A DNA stretch of 9,890 nucleotides from Rhodospirillales bacterium (lineage in GTDB: Bacteria; Pseudomonadota; Alphaproteobacteria; Acetobacterales; Acetobacteraceae): positions 1 through 9,890 of the forward strand of contig JAGWZS010000048.1 of assembly GCA_018971905.1 (NCBI GenBank), read 5' to 3'. The notes beneath the pieces are model-generated. The model made no database searches. It had not been told where the DNA came from and worked only from the letters and a program-made list of their open reading frames with translations. Positions 1-6,696 of this stretch are shown here, piece by piece; the stretch's first letter is position 1, and every line of letters starts with the position of its first letter. A program made the translations under genes and the position numbers.

Positions 1-31
1 GATGGGTGCGGTAGGCGTGAATCTGTTCCAT
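1..31 (-). CDS. aspS: Aspartate--tRNA ligase, N-terminal fragment
   Basis: Only the first ten codons are inside the window; the gene runs off the left edge on the minus strand. The reading from the ATG at 31 gives MEQIHAYRTH. The HxYRTH string near the start is typical of bacterial aspartyl-tRNA synthetases, which often begin directly at the Met-His of this motif. The enzyme charges tRNA-Asp (or tRNA-Asp/Asn) in the cytoplasm. Divergent aspS and rnd neighbours fit an alphaproteobacterial chromosome. No convincing Shine-Dalgarno sequence precedes this ATG, and no other in-frame ATG, GTG or TTG lies between it and the rnd start. The identification rests on a very short peptide plus context, so it is probable rather than certain. 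Confidence 0.7.
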   Translation of the reverse strand, partial: MEQIHAYRTH

Positions 32-91
32 GCGCGGGAAAGAAACCGGGACCTGCTTCCTGTCAAGCGGCTGTAACGCTATGGGAGGGGC

Positions 92-1255
92 ATGAACGAA
101 AACAATATCGAATTCATTGCCACCAGTGAGGCTTTGGCCGCCTTTTGCACCCGCCTGGAAGCCGAGGCCTTTGTAACGGTAGACACTGAGTTCATGCGTG
201 AGAAAACCTATTACCCGGAGCTTTGCCTGGTACAGCTTGCCGGTGCGCATGACGTGGCGGTGGTGGACGCGCTGGCCCCTGGCATGGATTTGGCACCCTT
301 GGGGCGGCTGCTGGCGAAACCAGATGTGGTGAAGGTGTTCCACGCCTGCCGGCAGGATGTGGAAATCTTCCTGCTCATGTTCGATGCCGTGCCGGTGCCG
401 CTGTTCGATACCCAGGTGGCCGCCATGGTGGCAGGGTTCGGCGACCAGGTGGGGTATGACAGCTTGGTTGCCTCCCTCACTGGCGGGCATATCGACAAGG
501 CGCACCGCTTCTCGGACTGGTCGGCCCGGCCGCTTTCCAAATCACAGATCAATTACGCCGCGGCAGATGTGACGCATCTGCGCGAGGTGTATGAGAAGCT
601 GAATGCCAAGCTGGAGAAAGAGGGGCGGCTGGAATGGCTGGCTGGGGAAATGGCCGTGCTTACCCGGCCCGATACCTACCGGGTGGACCCTGAACGCGCG
701 TATGAGCGGCTGAAAATCCGCTCCAATAACCGCCGCCAGCTTGGGCTGGCCAAGGCCATTGCGGCGTGGCGCGAGCGTGAGGCGCAGCGCATCAACATCC
801 CGCGCGGGCGGTTGTTGAAGGATGAGCAGATACCGGAAATTGCCTCCCTGGCGCCGGATGATGCGGAAGGCTTGGCCAAGGCGCGCGGCATTTCCGCAGG
901 GTTTGCCAATGGCAAATCCGGCGTTTCGCTGCTGGCCGCCATTGCAGAGGCCAAGGCCCTGCCGGAAGCTGATCTGCCGAAACCTGAGCGCCAGCGCGAG
1001 GCACCGAAAGCCTCTCCGGCGCTCGTCTCGTTGTTGAAAGTGCTGCTGGCGGCGGCGGCGGAGAAAAACAACGTCGCGGCCCGGCTGGTGGCGAGCGGCG
1101 ATGAGATCGAAGCCCTGGCCCTGGACGAAACCGCCCCCAACCCGGTGCTGGAAGGCTGGCGCCGGGAAATGTTCGGCGAGACGGCGCTGCGCCTGATCCG
1201 CGGGCAGATCGCGCTTTCCACCCAAGGCAAGCGGATCAAGATTATTGAATTGTGA
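92..1255 (+). CDS. rnd: Ribonuclease D
   Basis: A 387-residue DEDD-family 3'-5' exoribonuclease that, in the known family, trims the 3' ends of tRNA precursors and other small RNAs. Exo I is the VDTEF segment (Asp31, Glu33). Exo II is the FHACRQD segment (Asp89). Exo III is YAAAD (Tyr155, Asp159), the tyrosine-containing DEDDy form. An HRDC domain follows at roughly residues 208-290, including the RQLGLAKAIAAWRE helix, and a second helical region fills the C-terminus. The length is normal for alphaproteobacterial RNase D. The start is an ATG behind a purine-rich GGGAGGGG stretch with an unusually short gap of about 3 bases. The stop overlaps the GTG start of the next gene by 4 bases, so the two are probably translationally coupled. 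Confidence 0.95.
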   Translation: MNENNIEFIATSEALAAFCTRLEAEAFVTVDTEFMREKTYYPELCLVQLAGAHDVAVVDALAPGMDLAPLGRLLAKPDVVKVFHACRQDVEIFLLMFDAVPVPLFDTQVAAMVAGFGDQVGYDSLVASLTGGHIDKAHRFSDWSARPLSKSQINYAAADVTHLREVYEKLNAKLEKEGRLEWLAGEMAVLTRPDTYRVDPERAYERLKIRSNNRRQLGLAKAIAAWREREAQRINIPRGRLLKDEQIPEIASLAPDDAEGLAKARGISAGFANGKSGVSLLAAIAEAKALPEADLPKPERQREAPKASPALVSLLKVLLAAAAEKNNVAARLVASGDEIEALALDETAPNPVLEGWRREMFGETALRLIRGQIALSTQGKRIKIIEL

Positions 1256-1602
1256 GTAGGCTCGCCGCCTTCGATAAATTTTGCGCCGGGCTGCAAGCCA
1301 GCCATATGGTGGTGCAGTGGGGCGGCAGCCATGTACATAAAATCGGCCCGAAAATGTTTGCCATCGGGGGCGGGTTTCCGGGGGAAGATTCTTACATCTT
1401 CAAAGCCATGCCAATGGCTTTTCAGGTTTTGAAGGAACAGGGCCTGGCCACCCGCGCGCCTTATCTGCCGCGCGGCAATTGGCTGCGGGTCGAGGGTGGG
1501 GCGATGAGCCGCAAGGAACTCTTCGTCCATATCGAGCAATCCTACCATCTCATCGCCGCCAGTCTCACCAAGGTGCAACGAGTGGAACTCGGCCTTGGCT
1601 GA
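1252..1602 (+). CDS. MmcQ/YjbR family protein
   Basis: A 116-residue cytoplasmic protein of the MmcQ/YjbR family. The family has a CyaY-like fold and is often labelled DNA-binding, but it has no well-defined biochemical role. Family-like features are an N-terminal helix (FDKFCAGL), the VVQWGGSHVHKIG strand segment, FAIGGGF, an FK pair near position 50, and the C-terminal helix with SYHLIAASL. The length is typical. The start is GTG at 1252, inside the rnd stop (GTGA overlap), with no strong ribosome binding site, which suggests re-initiation after rnd. The 3' end overlaps the following acetyltransferase by 8 bases. The family is confident; the function is not. Confidence 0.85.
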   Translation: MSRLAAFDKFCAGLQASHMVVQWGGSHVHKIGPKMFAIGGGFPGEDSYIFKAMPMAFQVLKEQGLATRAPYLPRGNWLRVEGGAMSRKELFVHIEQSYHLIAASLTKVQRVELGLG

Positions 1603-2053
1603 CCTGCGCCCCGCCCACCCTGGCGAGGGGCAGGCTCTCTATGACATCACCCAAGCCGCCATAGAGGCCGGTGCCGCCGGGCATTACAGCGCCGCGCAGA
1701 TTGCAAACTGGATGAATGGACGGGATGGCGCCTATTACGAGGCGCTGATCGCGTCGGGCGGTATTATTGTGGCGGCTGAGGGGGAAGTGGTGCTGGGTTA
1801 TGTGGAGGCTGGGCAAGGCGAGATTACCCGGCTGTTCGTTCGCCCGGATGCAGCGGGGCTGGGGCTGGGGCGGCGCCTGCTGGAACGCGGCATTGCCATG
1901 GCCGGGCCGGGAGAGGTGCGGCTGAACGCCACCCTCAACGCCGCCGGATTTTACGAGCATTGCGATTTCCTCCCGCTTGGGCGGGAGATGTATTTCCATG
2001 ATGGCAGCAGGGAGCCGGTGGAGATTGTGAAAATGATCCGCCGGGCGGTTTAG
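1595..2053 (+). CDS. GNAT-family N-acetyltransferase
   Basis: A 152-residue GCN5-related acetyltransferase that would transfer an acetyl group from acetyl-CoA to an unknown amine. The acetyl-CoA-binding motif A is visible as the strand TRLFVRPDAAG followed by GLGLGRRLLERGI (about residues 79-102), close to the classic Q/RxxGxG/A loop. The motif-B-like segment LNAAGFYEHCDFLPLG follows, the usual N-(x)-x-FYExxGF signature with Cys-Asp in place of Gly. The start is TTG at 1595, the best reading because the frame opens there and it overlaps the previous stop by 8 bases. It is the third gene of the rnd operon. The stop overlaps the stop of the convergent LysR gene. The substrate cannot be deduced. 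Confidence 0.85.
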   Translation: MADLRPAHPGEGQALYDITQAAIEAGAAGHYSAAQIANWMNGRDGAYYEALIASGGIIVAAEGEVVLGYVEAGQGEITRLFVRPDAAGLGLGRRLLERGIAMAGPGEVRLNATLNAAGFYEHCDFLPLGREMYFHDGSREPVEIVKMIRRAV

Positions 2054-2934
2054 GAAAATTCCGCCAGCAACCAGTCCGCGAATACGCGGGCCGCAGGGCT
2101 GAGCCGCGCGAAATCCGGCGCCACCAGCCAATAGGCGCCACAGGGGATGGAGGTTGCAAAAGGCTGCACCAGATCGCCCGTGCGCAGCATGTCCTCCACC
2201 AGCACATTATCGCCCAGCGCCACGCCATGCCCGCGCGCGGCGGCGTCCAGCGCCAGGGAAGTACCGGCGAACAGCGGCCCGGGCTGCGGCGGCACGTCCG
2301 GCAGTCCCGCCGCCACAAACCATTGCTGCCAATAGAGGCGTTTTTCCTCGTGCAGCAGCGTGTGTTCCAGCAGACCCTCCGGGGTAAGCGCCGCCGCCGC
2401 CTGTTCCAGCAAAGCTGGCGCGAGCACTGGGGACATCGCCGCCTTTGTGAGCAATTTTGCCTGCATACGCGGCCAGGAGCTGGCCTTGCCGCTCCAGCGT
2501 ATGCCGATTTCCGCCTCGCCGCCGCGAAACTCAACCAGCTTGGCTTCGGAGACGATCATCACCTCGATCTCTGGAAAGGTTTCGCGGAAGCGGTTCAGCT
2601 TTGGTACCAGCCAGCAGGCGGCAAAGGATGGCTCGACGCTGATCCGCACCGGCTTATCCGGCGGGGCGGCGCGGATTTCCTCAAGGATACGGGACATATT
2701 GTCGAAACTATCGGTCAGCAGGCCCAGCAACGCCTGGCCACGCTCCGTCAGTGTTACCTGCCGGTGGCGGCGCAGGAAAAGGTCGTGCCCTAGCATTTCC
2801 TCCAACTCCCTGATCTGCCGGGAGATCGCGGCCTGAGAGACGAACAGCTCCTCCGCCGCCAGGGTAAAACTCTGGTGGCGGCCGGCGGCCTCGAAACTGC
2901 GTAAGGCGGTGAGGGGGAGGCGTCCGCGCTTCAT
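2050..2934 (-). CDS. LysR-family transcriptional regulator (GcvA-like)
   Basis: A 294-residue LysR-type regulator with the standard two-part architecture. The N-terminal winged helix-turn-helix covers about residues 5-64, with the recognition region around FVSQAAISRQIRELEE and the wing ending LTERGQALL. The effector-binding periplasmic-binding-protein-like domain spans about residues 90-294. The opening pattern (LPLTALRSFEAAGRHQSFTLAAEELFVSQ, shown in part: SFTLAAEELFVSQ) resembles the GcvA subgroup. The ATG at 2934 is preferred because GAGG sits 7 bases upstream; the GTG one codon earlier (2937) is possible. The effector and targets are unknown. LysR regulators often control the divergent neighbour and themselves; here that neighbour is the 74-codon ORF at 3042. 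The gene has its usual length and no defects. Confidence 0.92.
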   Translation of the reverse strand: MKRGRLPLTALRSFEAAGRHQSFTLAAEELFVSQAAISRQIRELEEMLGHDLFLRRHRQVTLTERGQALLGLLTDSFDNMSRILEEIRAAPPDKPVRISVEPSFAACWLVPKLNRFRETFPEIEVMIVSEAKLVEFRGGEAEIGIRWSGKASSWPRMQAKLLTKAAMSPVLAPALLEQAAAALTPEGLLEHTLLHEEKRLYWQQWFVAAGLPDVPPQPGPLFAGTSLALDAAARGHGVALGDNVLVEDMLRTGDLVQPFATSIPCGAYWLVAPDFARLSPAARVFADWLLAEFS

Positions 2935-2941
2935 CACATAA

Positions 2942-2980
2942 CCTCAAGTCATCTGACGCGGACGATATACTCGTTTGAGG
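2942..2980. promoter_or_regulatory. Candidate LysR operator / divergent promoter region
   Basis: The gap between the LysR start and the ORF at 3042 contains two inverted repeats. CCTCAA at 2942-2947 pairs with TTGAGG at 2975-2980. Inside it, ACGA-N5-TCGT lies at 2962-2974. LysR proteins typically bind interrupted palindromes in such divergent gaps. A plus-strand TATACT (2966-2971) resembles a -10 box but has no good -35 partner, as is common at activator-dependent promoters. The left half-site also overlaps the LysR ribosome binding site. The repeats are seen directly; the regulatory role is inferred. Confidence 0.35.
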
Positions 2981-3022
2981 CGCGTGCCTATCCGGCGCTA
3001 CCTACGCTCCGTTGAACAAGCA

Positions 3023-3034
3023 TTGAACAGGAGA
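3023..3034 (+). promoter_or_regulatory. Ribosome binding site of the 74-codon ORF, within a TTGAACA direct repeat
   Basis: AGGAG at about 3029-3033 sits at good spacing before the ATG at 3042 and is the main reason to take that ORF seriously. The base run just upstream contains two copies of TTGAACA (3012-3018 and 3023-3029), spaced 11 bases start to start, about one helical turn. That spacing could suit a protein-binding site, but the repeat is short. Confidence 0.35.
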
Positions 3035-3041
3035 TTTTAAA

Positions 3042-3266
3042 ATGTCGAGGGCGTTGGGCAGTGTGCTGCTGAGGATGTTCGGCGGTCATGGCAGCTCAAA
3101 AGAGCAAGATCTGCGTGAGCGGCCGCAACAGGAGGAGACGCAGGGGAAGAAGAAACCCGCCCAGGCTGCGCGCCGGGCCAAACCTAACCCCTTGGCGCAG
3201 CGCCTGATCAGGCGCCCGGTACAATCTCTCCATCCCAAAGTGCCGGGATTTCCTGGCGCTTTGTAA
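3042..3266 (+). CDS. Small basic hypothetical protein (74 codons)
   Basis: I do not recognise this protein. It reads as 74 residues, with a short apolar start (MSRALGSVLLRMFGG) followed by a polar, lysine/arginine/glutamine-rich, probably disordered middle (QQEETQGKKKPAQAARRAK) and a basic end. It has no clear transmembrane span, signal peptide or cysteine. Support for it being real comes from a good AGGAG ribosome binding site 7 bases before the ATG, its position filling an otherwise empty gap, and its divergent orientation to a LysR gene. Against it, the last 59 bases are antisense to the 3' end of lysA, which could create open frame by chance. It could be a LysR-controlled small protein or spurious. 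Confidence 0.42.
   Translation: MSRALGSVLLRMFGGHGSSKEQDLRERPQQEETQGKKKPAQAARRAKPNPLAQRLIRRPVQSLHPKVPGFPGAL
3200..3215. repeat. Perfect 16-bp palindrome across the lysA stop codon
   Basis: GCGCCTGATCAGGCGC is a perfect inverted repeat with no loop, spanning the TGA stop of lysA (3208-3210). It has no following T tract, so it is not a classical Rho-independent terminator. It could act as a weak RNA hairpin or be incidental in GC-rich sequence. Confidence 0.4.
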
Positions 3267-4527
3267 TCAACTCGAACCCACCCTGATCCACCAGCACGGC
3301 GGCGGGGCGGGGGCGGGCGTTATAGGCGCTGCTCATCACCGCTCCGTACGCCCCGGCATCCAGCAGCGCCACGCGGGCGCCGGGCCGCAAATCCGGCAAG
3401 GCGCGGTCCTTGGCGAAGATATCGGCACTTTCGCAAATCGGCCCGACGACATCGGCGGGTGAGGTTGCGGTGTGGAAGGCGCTGGCATCCACCGGCAGAA
3501 TGCCGTGCCAGGCTTCATACATGGCCGGGCGCATCAGCTCGTTCATTGCAGCGTCCAGCACCAGGAAGCGCTTGCCCGCCTGTTTGCGTAAAATCACCGA
3601 GGCCAGAAGAATCCCCGCCGGGCCGGTGAGGTAGCGCCCAGGCTCCATCATCAGCTTAACACCCAGCCCCTGCGTGACTTGCCGCACCATGGCGGCGAAG
3701 GCGGAGGGGGAAAGCCCCGGCTCGTCATGATAGCCGATGCCCAAGCCGCCGCCGATATCCATAACCTCCACGTTATGCCCCGCCGCGCGCAGGGCGCGCA
3801 CCATCTCCGCAGCTTTGGCGTAGGCCAGGCGATAGGGCTCTGTGGAGAGAATCTGGCTGCCGATATGCATGGCGATGCCAGCCACCCGCACGCCGGGCAG
3901 GCTGGCCGCACGGGCATACAATGCCGGAATATCCTCCGCCGCGATGCCGAATTTATTTTCGGCCAACCCGGTGGTGATTTTAGCGTGGGTTCCGGCATCC
4001 ACATCCGGGTTCATCCGCAGCGCGATATGCGCCACCACGCCCAGGCGCGCGGCGACGGCGGAGATCATCTCTACCTCCTCGGCGCTTTCCACGTTGATCT
4101 GCCCGATGCCAGCGGCCAAGGCGGTTTCCAGCTCCGCCTCGGACTTGCCGACGCCGGAATAAACAATGTGCTGTGCCGCAATGCCCGCCTTGGTGGCACG
4201 CAGGAACTCGCCGATGGAAACCACATCCGCGCCCGCGCCCTGCTCGCGGAACAGGTTAAGGATGGCCAGATGGTCGTTGGCTTTCACCGCGTAATGGATG
4301 TGCATGGGCACATTCTCAGCCGCGAAGGCATCGCGCAGTGCGGCATAGCGGGCGCGCATGGTGCCCGCACCGTAAACCCAAGCCGGGGTGCCGTGTTTGT
4401 CCGCGATGGCGTTCAGTGGCACGCCTTCCAGGCAAAGCCCGTCCTGGGCGTGCATTTGCAGTTGCGGGCGGGCGGCCAGGAGGTCCTGCAAATCAGGGTC
4501 CGGGCCGGTGAAAGCCATGTCAGCCAT
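3208..4527 (-). CDS. lysA: Diaminopimelate decarboxylase
   Basis: A 439-residue PLP-dependent fold-type III enzyme that decarboxylates meso-diaminopimelate to lysine, the last step of lysine synthesis, in the cytoplasm. The alanine-racemase-like barrel carries the PLP lysine in HYAVKAN (Lys82), HIGSQ (221-225), the glycine loop DIGGGLG (about 257-263) and the phosphate-contacting EPGR (295-298). The C-terminal beta domain has CESAD (Cys365, active-site cysteine from the partner subunit) and DAGAYG (390-395). The frame is open to 4599, but the ATG at 4527 is chosen. It gives the usual family N-terminus and lies 1 base after the stop of the upstream lipoprotein gene. No ribosome binding site precedes it, so translation is probably coupled. 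It is third in argH-lipoprotein-lysA. Confidence 0.95.
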   Translation of the reverse strand: MADMAFTGPDPDLQDLLAARPQLQMHAQDGLCLEGVPLNAIADKHGTPAWVYGAGTMRARYAALRDAFAAENVPMHIHYAVKANDHLAILNLFREQGAGADVVSIGEFLRATKAGIAAQHIVYSGVGKSEAELETALAAGIGQINVESAEEVEMISAVAARLGVVAHIALRMNPDVDAGTHAKITTGLAENKFGIAAEDIPALYARAASLPGVRVAGIAMHIGSQILSTEPYRLAYAKAAEMVRALRAAGHNVEVMDIGGGLGIGYHDEPGLSPSAFAAMVRQVTQGLGVKLMMEPGRYLTGPAGILLASVILRKQAGKRFLVLDAAMNELMRPAMYEAWHGILPVDASAFHTATSPADVVGPICESADIFAKDRALPDLRPGARVALLDAGAYGAVMSSAYNARPRPAAVLVDQGGFELITKRQEIPALWDGEIVPGA

Positions 4528-4528
4528 G

Positions 4529-4654
4529 TTATTGCGGTGCCGGGTAGGTGTGGGGGTAGGTGACGTCTTGCGACGGGCCGGGTGGTTGTGGCGCACCACG
4601 GCGCCCGCACCCGGCCAAGGCGGAAAGGCAGAGCAGGGCGAGAATGATCCTCAT
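4529..4654 (-). CDS. lptM: LptM-like small lipoprotein
   Basis: A 41-residue lipoprotein. The signal peptide runs [15 protein letters not shown] with a lipobox LAGC, putting the lipidated cysteine at residue 16. The mature part begins [11 protein letters not shown] and continues with a short tyrosine/proline tail ([10 protein letters not shown]). The LAGCGxxGxxxxP start matches the LptM (formerly YifL) type. In E. coli this lipoprotein helps the LPS translocon protein LptD acquire its native disulfides at the outer membrane. The ATG has GGAG 8 bases upstream, inside argH. It overlaps the argH stop by 4 bases (ATGA), and its TAA ends 1 base before the lysA ATG. This position between argH and lysA is one where proteobacteria commonly carry such a lipoprotein. 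Lipoprotein status is strong; LptM function is by analogy. Confidence 0.85.
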   Translation of the reverse strand: MRIILALLCLSALAGCGRRGAPQPPGPSQDVTYPHTYPAPQ

Positions 4655-6093
4655 GCCAGTTTCTCCAGCCAGAGCGCGGCTTGTTTGGCCACATTGGCGG
4701 GGGCCGTGCCACCGTAAGAAATGCGGGATGCCACGGAAGCCTGCACCGTCAGCACCTCGAAAATTTCGGCGGTGATGCGCGGCTCAACGCTTTGCATGTC
4801 CGCGAGCGTCAGGTCAGACAGGTCGCAGCCCTTGCCCTCGGCCAGGCGCACCAGTTGCCCGGTGGTGTGGTGGGCGTCGCGGAAAGGCATTTTCAGCACC
4901 CGCACCAGCCAGTCCGCCAGATCGGTCGCGGTGGAGAAGCCGGAGCCTGCCAGTGCTTCCATGCGGTCCTTATTGGCCTTCATGTCCCGCACCATGCCTT
5001 CCATCGCGGCGAGGCTGAGCGAGATCGCGGCCACGGCGTCGAACACCGGCTCCTTGTCCTCTTGCATGTCCTTCGCATAGGCCATCGGCAGGCCCTTCAT
5101 TACCGTCAGCAGTCCGGTAAGCGCACCAAAGATGCGGCCGGTTTTGGCTTTGGCCAGCTCGGCGGCATCCGGGTTGCGCTTCTGCGGCATGATGGAGGAG
5201 CCGGTGGTGAAGGCATCCGACAGCTCGATGAGTTTATAGGGCGAGGAGCACCAGATGATGATCTCTTCCGAAAATCGGGAGAGATGCATGGCGCAGATGG
5301 ACAGAGCCGAGAGGAATTCCAGCGCGAAGTCGCGGTCTGAAACGCTGTCCAGCGAGTTCGCGGTGGGGCGGGCAAAGCCCAGCGCCGCGGCGGTGGCGAA
5401 ACGGTCGATGGGGAACGACGTGCCGGCCAGGGCAGCCGCACCCAGCGGGCATTCGTTTAAGCGGGCGCGGGCATCCTGCAACCGCCCGGAATCGCGGGCC
5501 AGCATCTCCACATAGGCCAATAAATGGTGACCAAAGGTAACCGGCTGGGCGGTTTGCAGGTGGGTAAAGCCAGGCATCACCGTGGCTGCGTGCTCGGCGG
5601 CGCGTTCCGCCAGCGCCTTCATCAGGCCATGAATCTGCGCCATAACGCCATCCATGGCATCGCGCACCCATAGGCGGAAATCCGTCGCCACCTGGTCGTT
5701 ACGGCTGCGCGCGGTGTGCAGGCGCCGCGCCGCCTCACCGATGCGCGCGGTCAGCCGCACCTCTATGTTGGTGTGGATATCTTCCAGCGCCTCGGAAAAT
5801 TCGAAATTCCCGGCTTCAATTTCGGCCGCGATACCCTCCAGCCCGGCTTTGATGGCGGCCTGGTCATCATGAGCGATAATGCCCTGCTTGGCCAGCATTG
5901 CCGCATGGGCCTGGCTGCCCGCGATATCTTGCCGCCAGAGCTTGGCATCGAAGCTGATAGAGGCGTTAATGGCCTGCATCACCTCGGCGGGTCCGGCGCC
6001 AAACCGCCCGCCCCACTGCAATTGGCTCTTTACCGGAGATTTGTCCTTGTCCGTCAAACCTAAACGCCCTTTGCTCATGCGGCGGTCACTCAT
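4651..6093 (-). CDS. argH: Argininosuccinate lyase
   Basis: A 480-residue member of the fumarase/aspartase superfamily. It cleaves argininosuccinate to arginine and fumarate, the last step of arginine synthesis, and normally works as a homotetramer. Landmarks are WGGRF (about 27-31), DIHTNIE (105-111), TARSRNDQ (127-134), the catalytic-histidine segment FTHLQTAQP (His178) and the superfamily signature [12 protein letters not shown] (298-309), whose serine (Ser300) sits in the mobile catalytic loop. The frame is open to 6183, but the ATG at 6093 is chosen because AGGAG lies 8 bases upstream. A second ATG at 6078 has no such site. It is first in the argH-lipoprotein-lysA operon. Its 5' end overlaps the divergent TlpA-like gene, so its promoter must lie within that gene's 5' coding region. 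Confidence 0.95.
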   Translation of the reverse strand: MSDRRMSKGRLGLTDKDKSPVKSQLQWGGRFGAGPAEVMQAINASISFDAKLWRQDIAGSQAHAAMLAKQGIIAHDDQAAIKAGLEGIAAEIEAGNFEFSEALEDIHTNIEVRLTARIGEAARRLHTARSRNDQVATDFRLWVRDAMDGVMAQIHGLMKALAERAAEHAATVMPGFTHLQTAQPVTFGHHLLAYVEMLARDSGRLQDARARLNECPLGAAALAGTSFPIDRFATAAALGFARPTANSLDSVSDRDFALEFLSALSICAMHLSRFSEEIIIWCSSPYKLIELSDAFTTGSSIMPQKRNPDAAELAKAKTGRIFGALTGLLTVMKGLPMAYAKDMQEDKEPVFDAVAAISLSLAAMEGMVRDMKANKDRMEALAGSGFSTATDLADWLVRVLKMPFRDAHHTTGQLVRLAEGKGCDLSDLTLADMQSVEPRITAEIFEVLTVQASVASRISYGGTAPANVAKQAALWLEKLA

Positions 6094-6661
6094 TGCCGCC
6101 GCTCCTGCCTTAGCCCTGGGCGCGGGCTTGAGCAATCGCGCTGAGGCGCAAACCGAATCATACGATCTGCCGGATGCGGCCACCGGCTGGAATGCCTTTG
6201 CCCCCGTGCCGCCGCCTCCGCTGGTGTTTCAGAATGCGCGGGGCAGGCGCCTTACCCTGGCGGATTTCAAGGGCCATGTGCTGCTGGTGAATCTCTGGGC
6301 CACCTGGTGCCCGCCGTGCAAGGCGGAGCTGCCTACCTTCGCCGCCCTGGCGCCCAAGCTCAAGCATTTTGGCGGGCTGATTCTGCCCATCTCCATAGAT
6401 GTTGACGGGGTTTCCGCCGTGCGCAGCTATTTCAGGCAGCAACGCATAAGGAGCCTGCCCATATTGGTGGACCCGGATGGCAATGACCTGGACCTGCTGC
6501 GGACCAATGGCATTCCGGTCACCCTTGTTATTAACGCCTCGGGCAAGGCGGTGGCGCGGCTGGATGGTGCGGCGAACTGGAATACCGAAGCGGTGATTGA
6601 GTTTCTGCGCCACCAATCCCGTATGGTTGAGCCGAACCCGGATGGGTTTACGAATGCCTGA
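6077..6661 (+). CDS. TlpA-family thiol-disulfide oxidoreductase
   Basis: A 194-residue exported thioredoxin-like protein. The N-terminus [17 protein letters not shown], ending AEAQ, looks like a signal peptide with a twin-arginine pair, so the Tat route is possible. The redoxin domain follows (about 50-180): [11 protein letters not shown] with the CPPC active site (Cys78, Cys81), the TlpA-type LVNLWATWC strand, and the cis-proline in NGIPVTLVI (Pro147). Such proteins act in the periplasm as disulfide reductants or isomerases, for example in cytochrome c maturation; the partner here is unknown. The start is uncertain. ATG 6077 has no ribosome binding site, while TTG 6047, in frame, has GGAG 8 bases upstream and would add ten residues ([10 protein letters not shown]). 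Either start overlaps the divergent argH. A strong terminator follows. Confidence 0.88.
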   Translation: MRRSLIAAAPALALGAGLSNRAEAQTESYDLPDAATGWNAFAPVPPPPLVFQNARGRRLTLADFKGHVLLVNLWATWCPPCKAELPTFAALAPKLKHFGGLILPISIDVDGVSAVRSYFRQQRIRSLPILVDPDGNDLDLLRTNGIPVTLVINASGKAVARLDGAANWNTEAVIEFLRHQSRMVEPNPDGFTNA

Positions 6662-6663
6662 TG

Positions 6664-6690
6664 CAAAAGGGGCCTTCAAGGCCCCTTTTG
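6664..6690. terminator. Bidirectional Rho-independent terminator
   Basis: Right after the TlpA-like stop, AAAAGGGGCC (6665-6674) and GGCCCCTTTT (6680-6689) form a perfect 10-bp stem, extendable by a C-G pair, around the loop TTCAA. The A/T ends give a T tract on both strands. It therefore suits both the plus-strand TlpA-like gene and the convergent minus-strand secB, whose stop is 7 bases away. Confidence 0.88.
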
Positions 6691-6696
6691 ATTATC

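Noticed and set aside
38..66. Perfect TTGACA (minus strand, 61-66) as a -35 box for aspS
   Set aside because: At normal spacing the -10 would be TCTTTC, a poor match, and the start site would fall on the aspS ATG. A single hexamer is not enough for a promoter call.
3679..4563. Long 294-codon plus-strand open frame opposite lysA
   Set aside because: Histidine/glycine-rich shadow of lysA in GC-rich sequence, with no recognisable domain. lysA is unambiguous on the other strand.
4528..4599. Upstream extension of lysA to the in-frame start at 4599
   Set aside because: The extra 24 residues are basic and proline/threonine-rich, unlike the family N-terminus, and overlap the lipoprotein gene in another frame. 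ATG 4527, directly after the lipoprotein stop, fits better.
6094..6183. Upstream extension of argH to 6183
   Set aside because: The extra residues do not resemble ArgH and run antisense through the TlpA-like signal peptide. AGGAG lies exactly 8 bases before ATG 6093.
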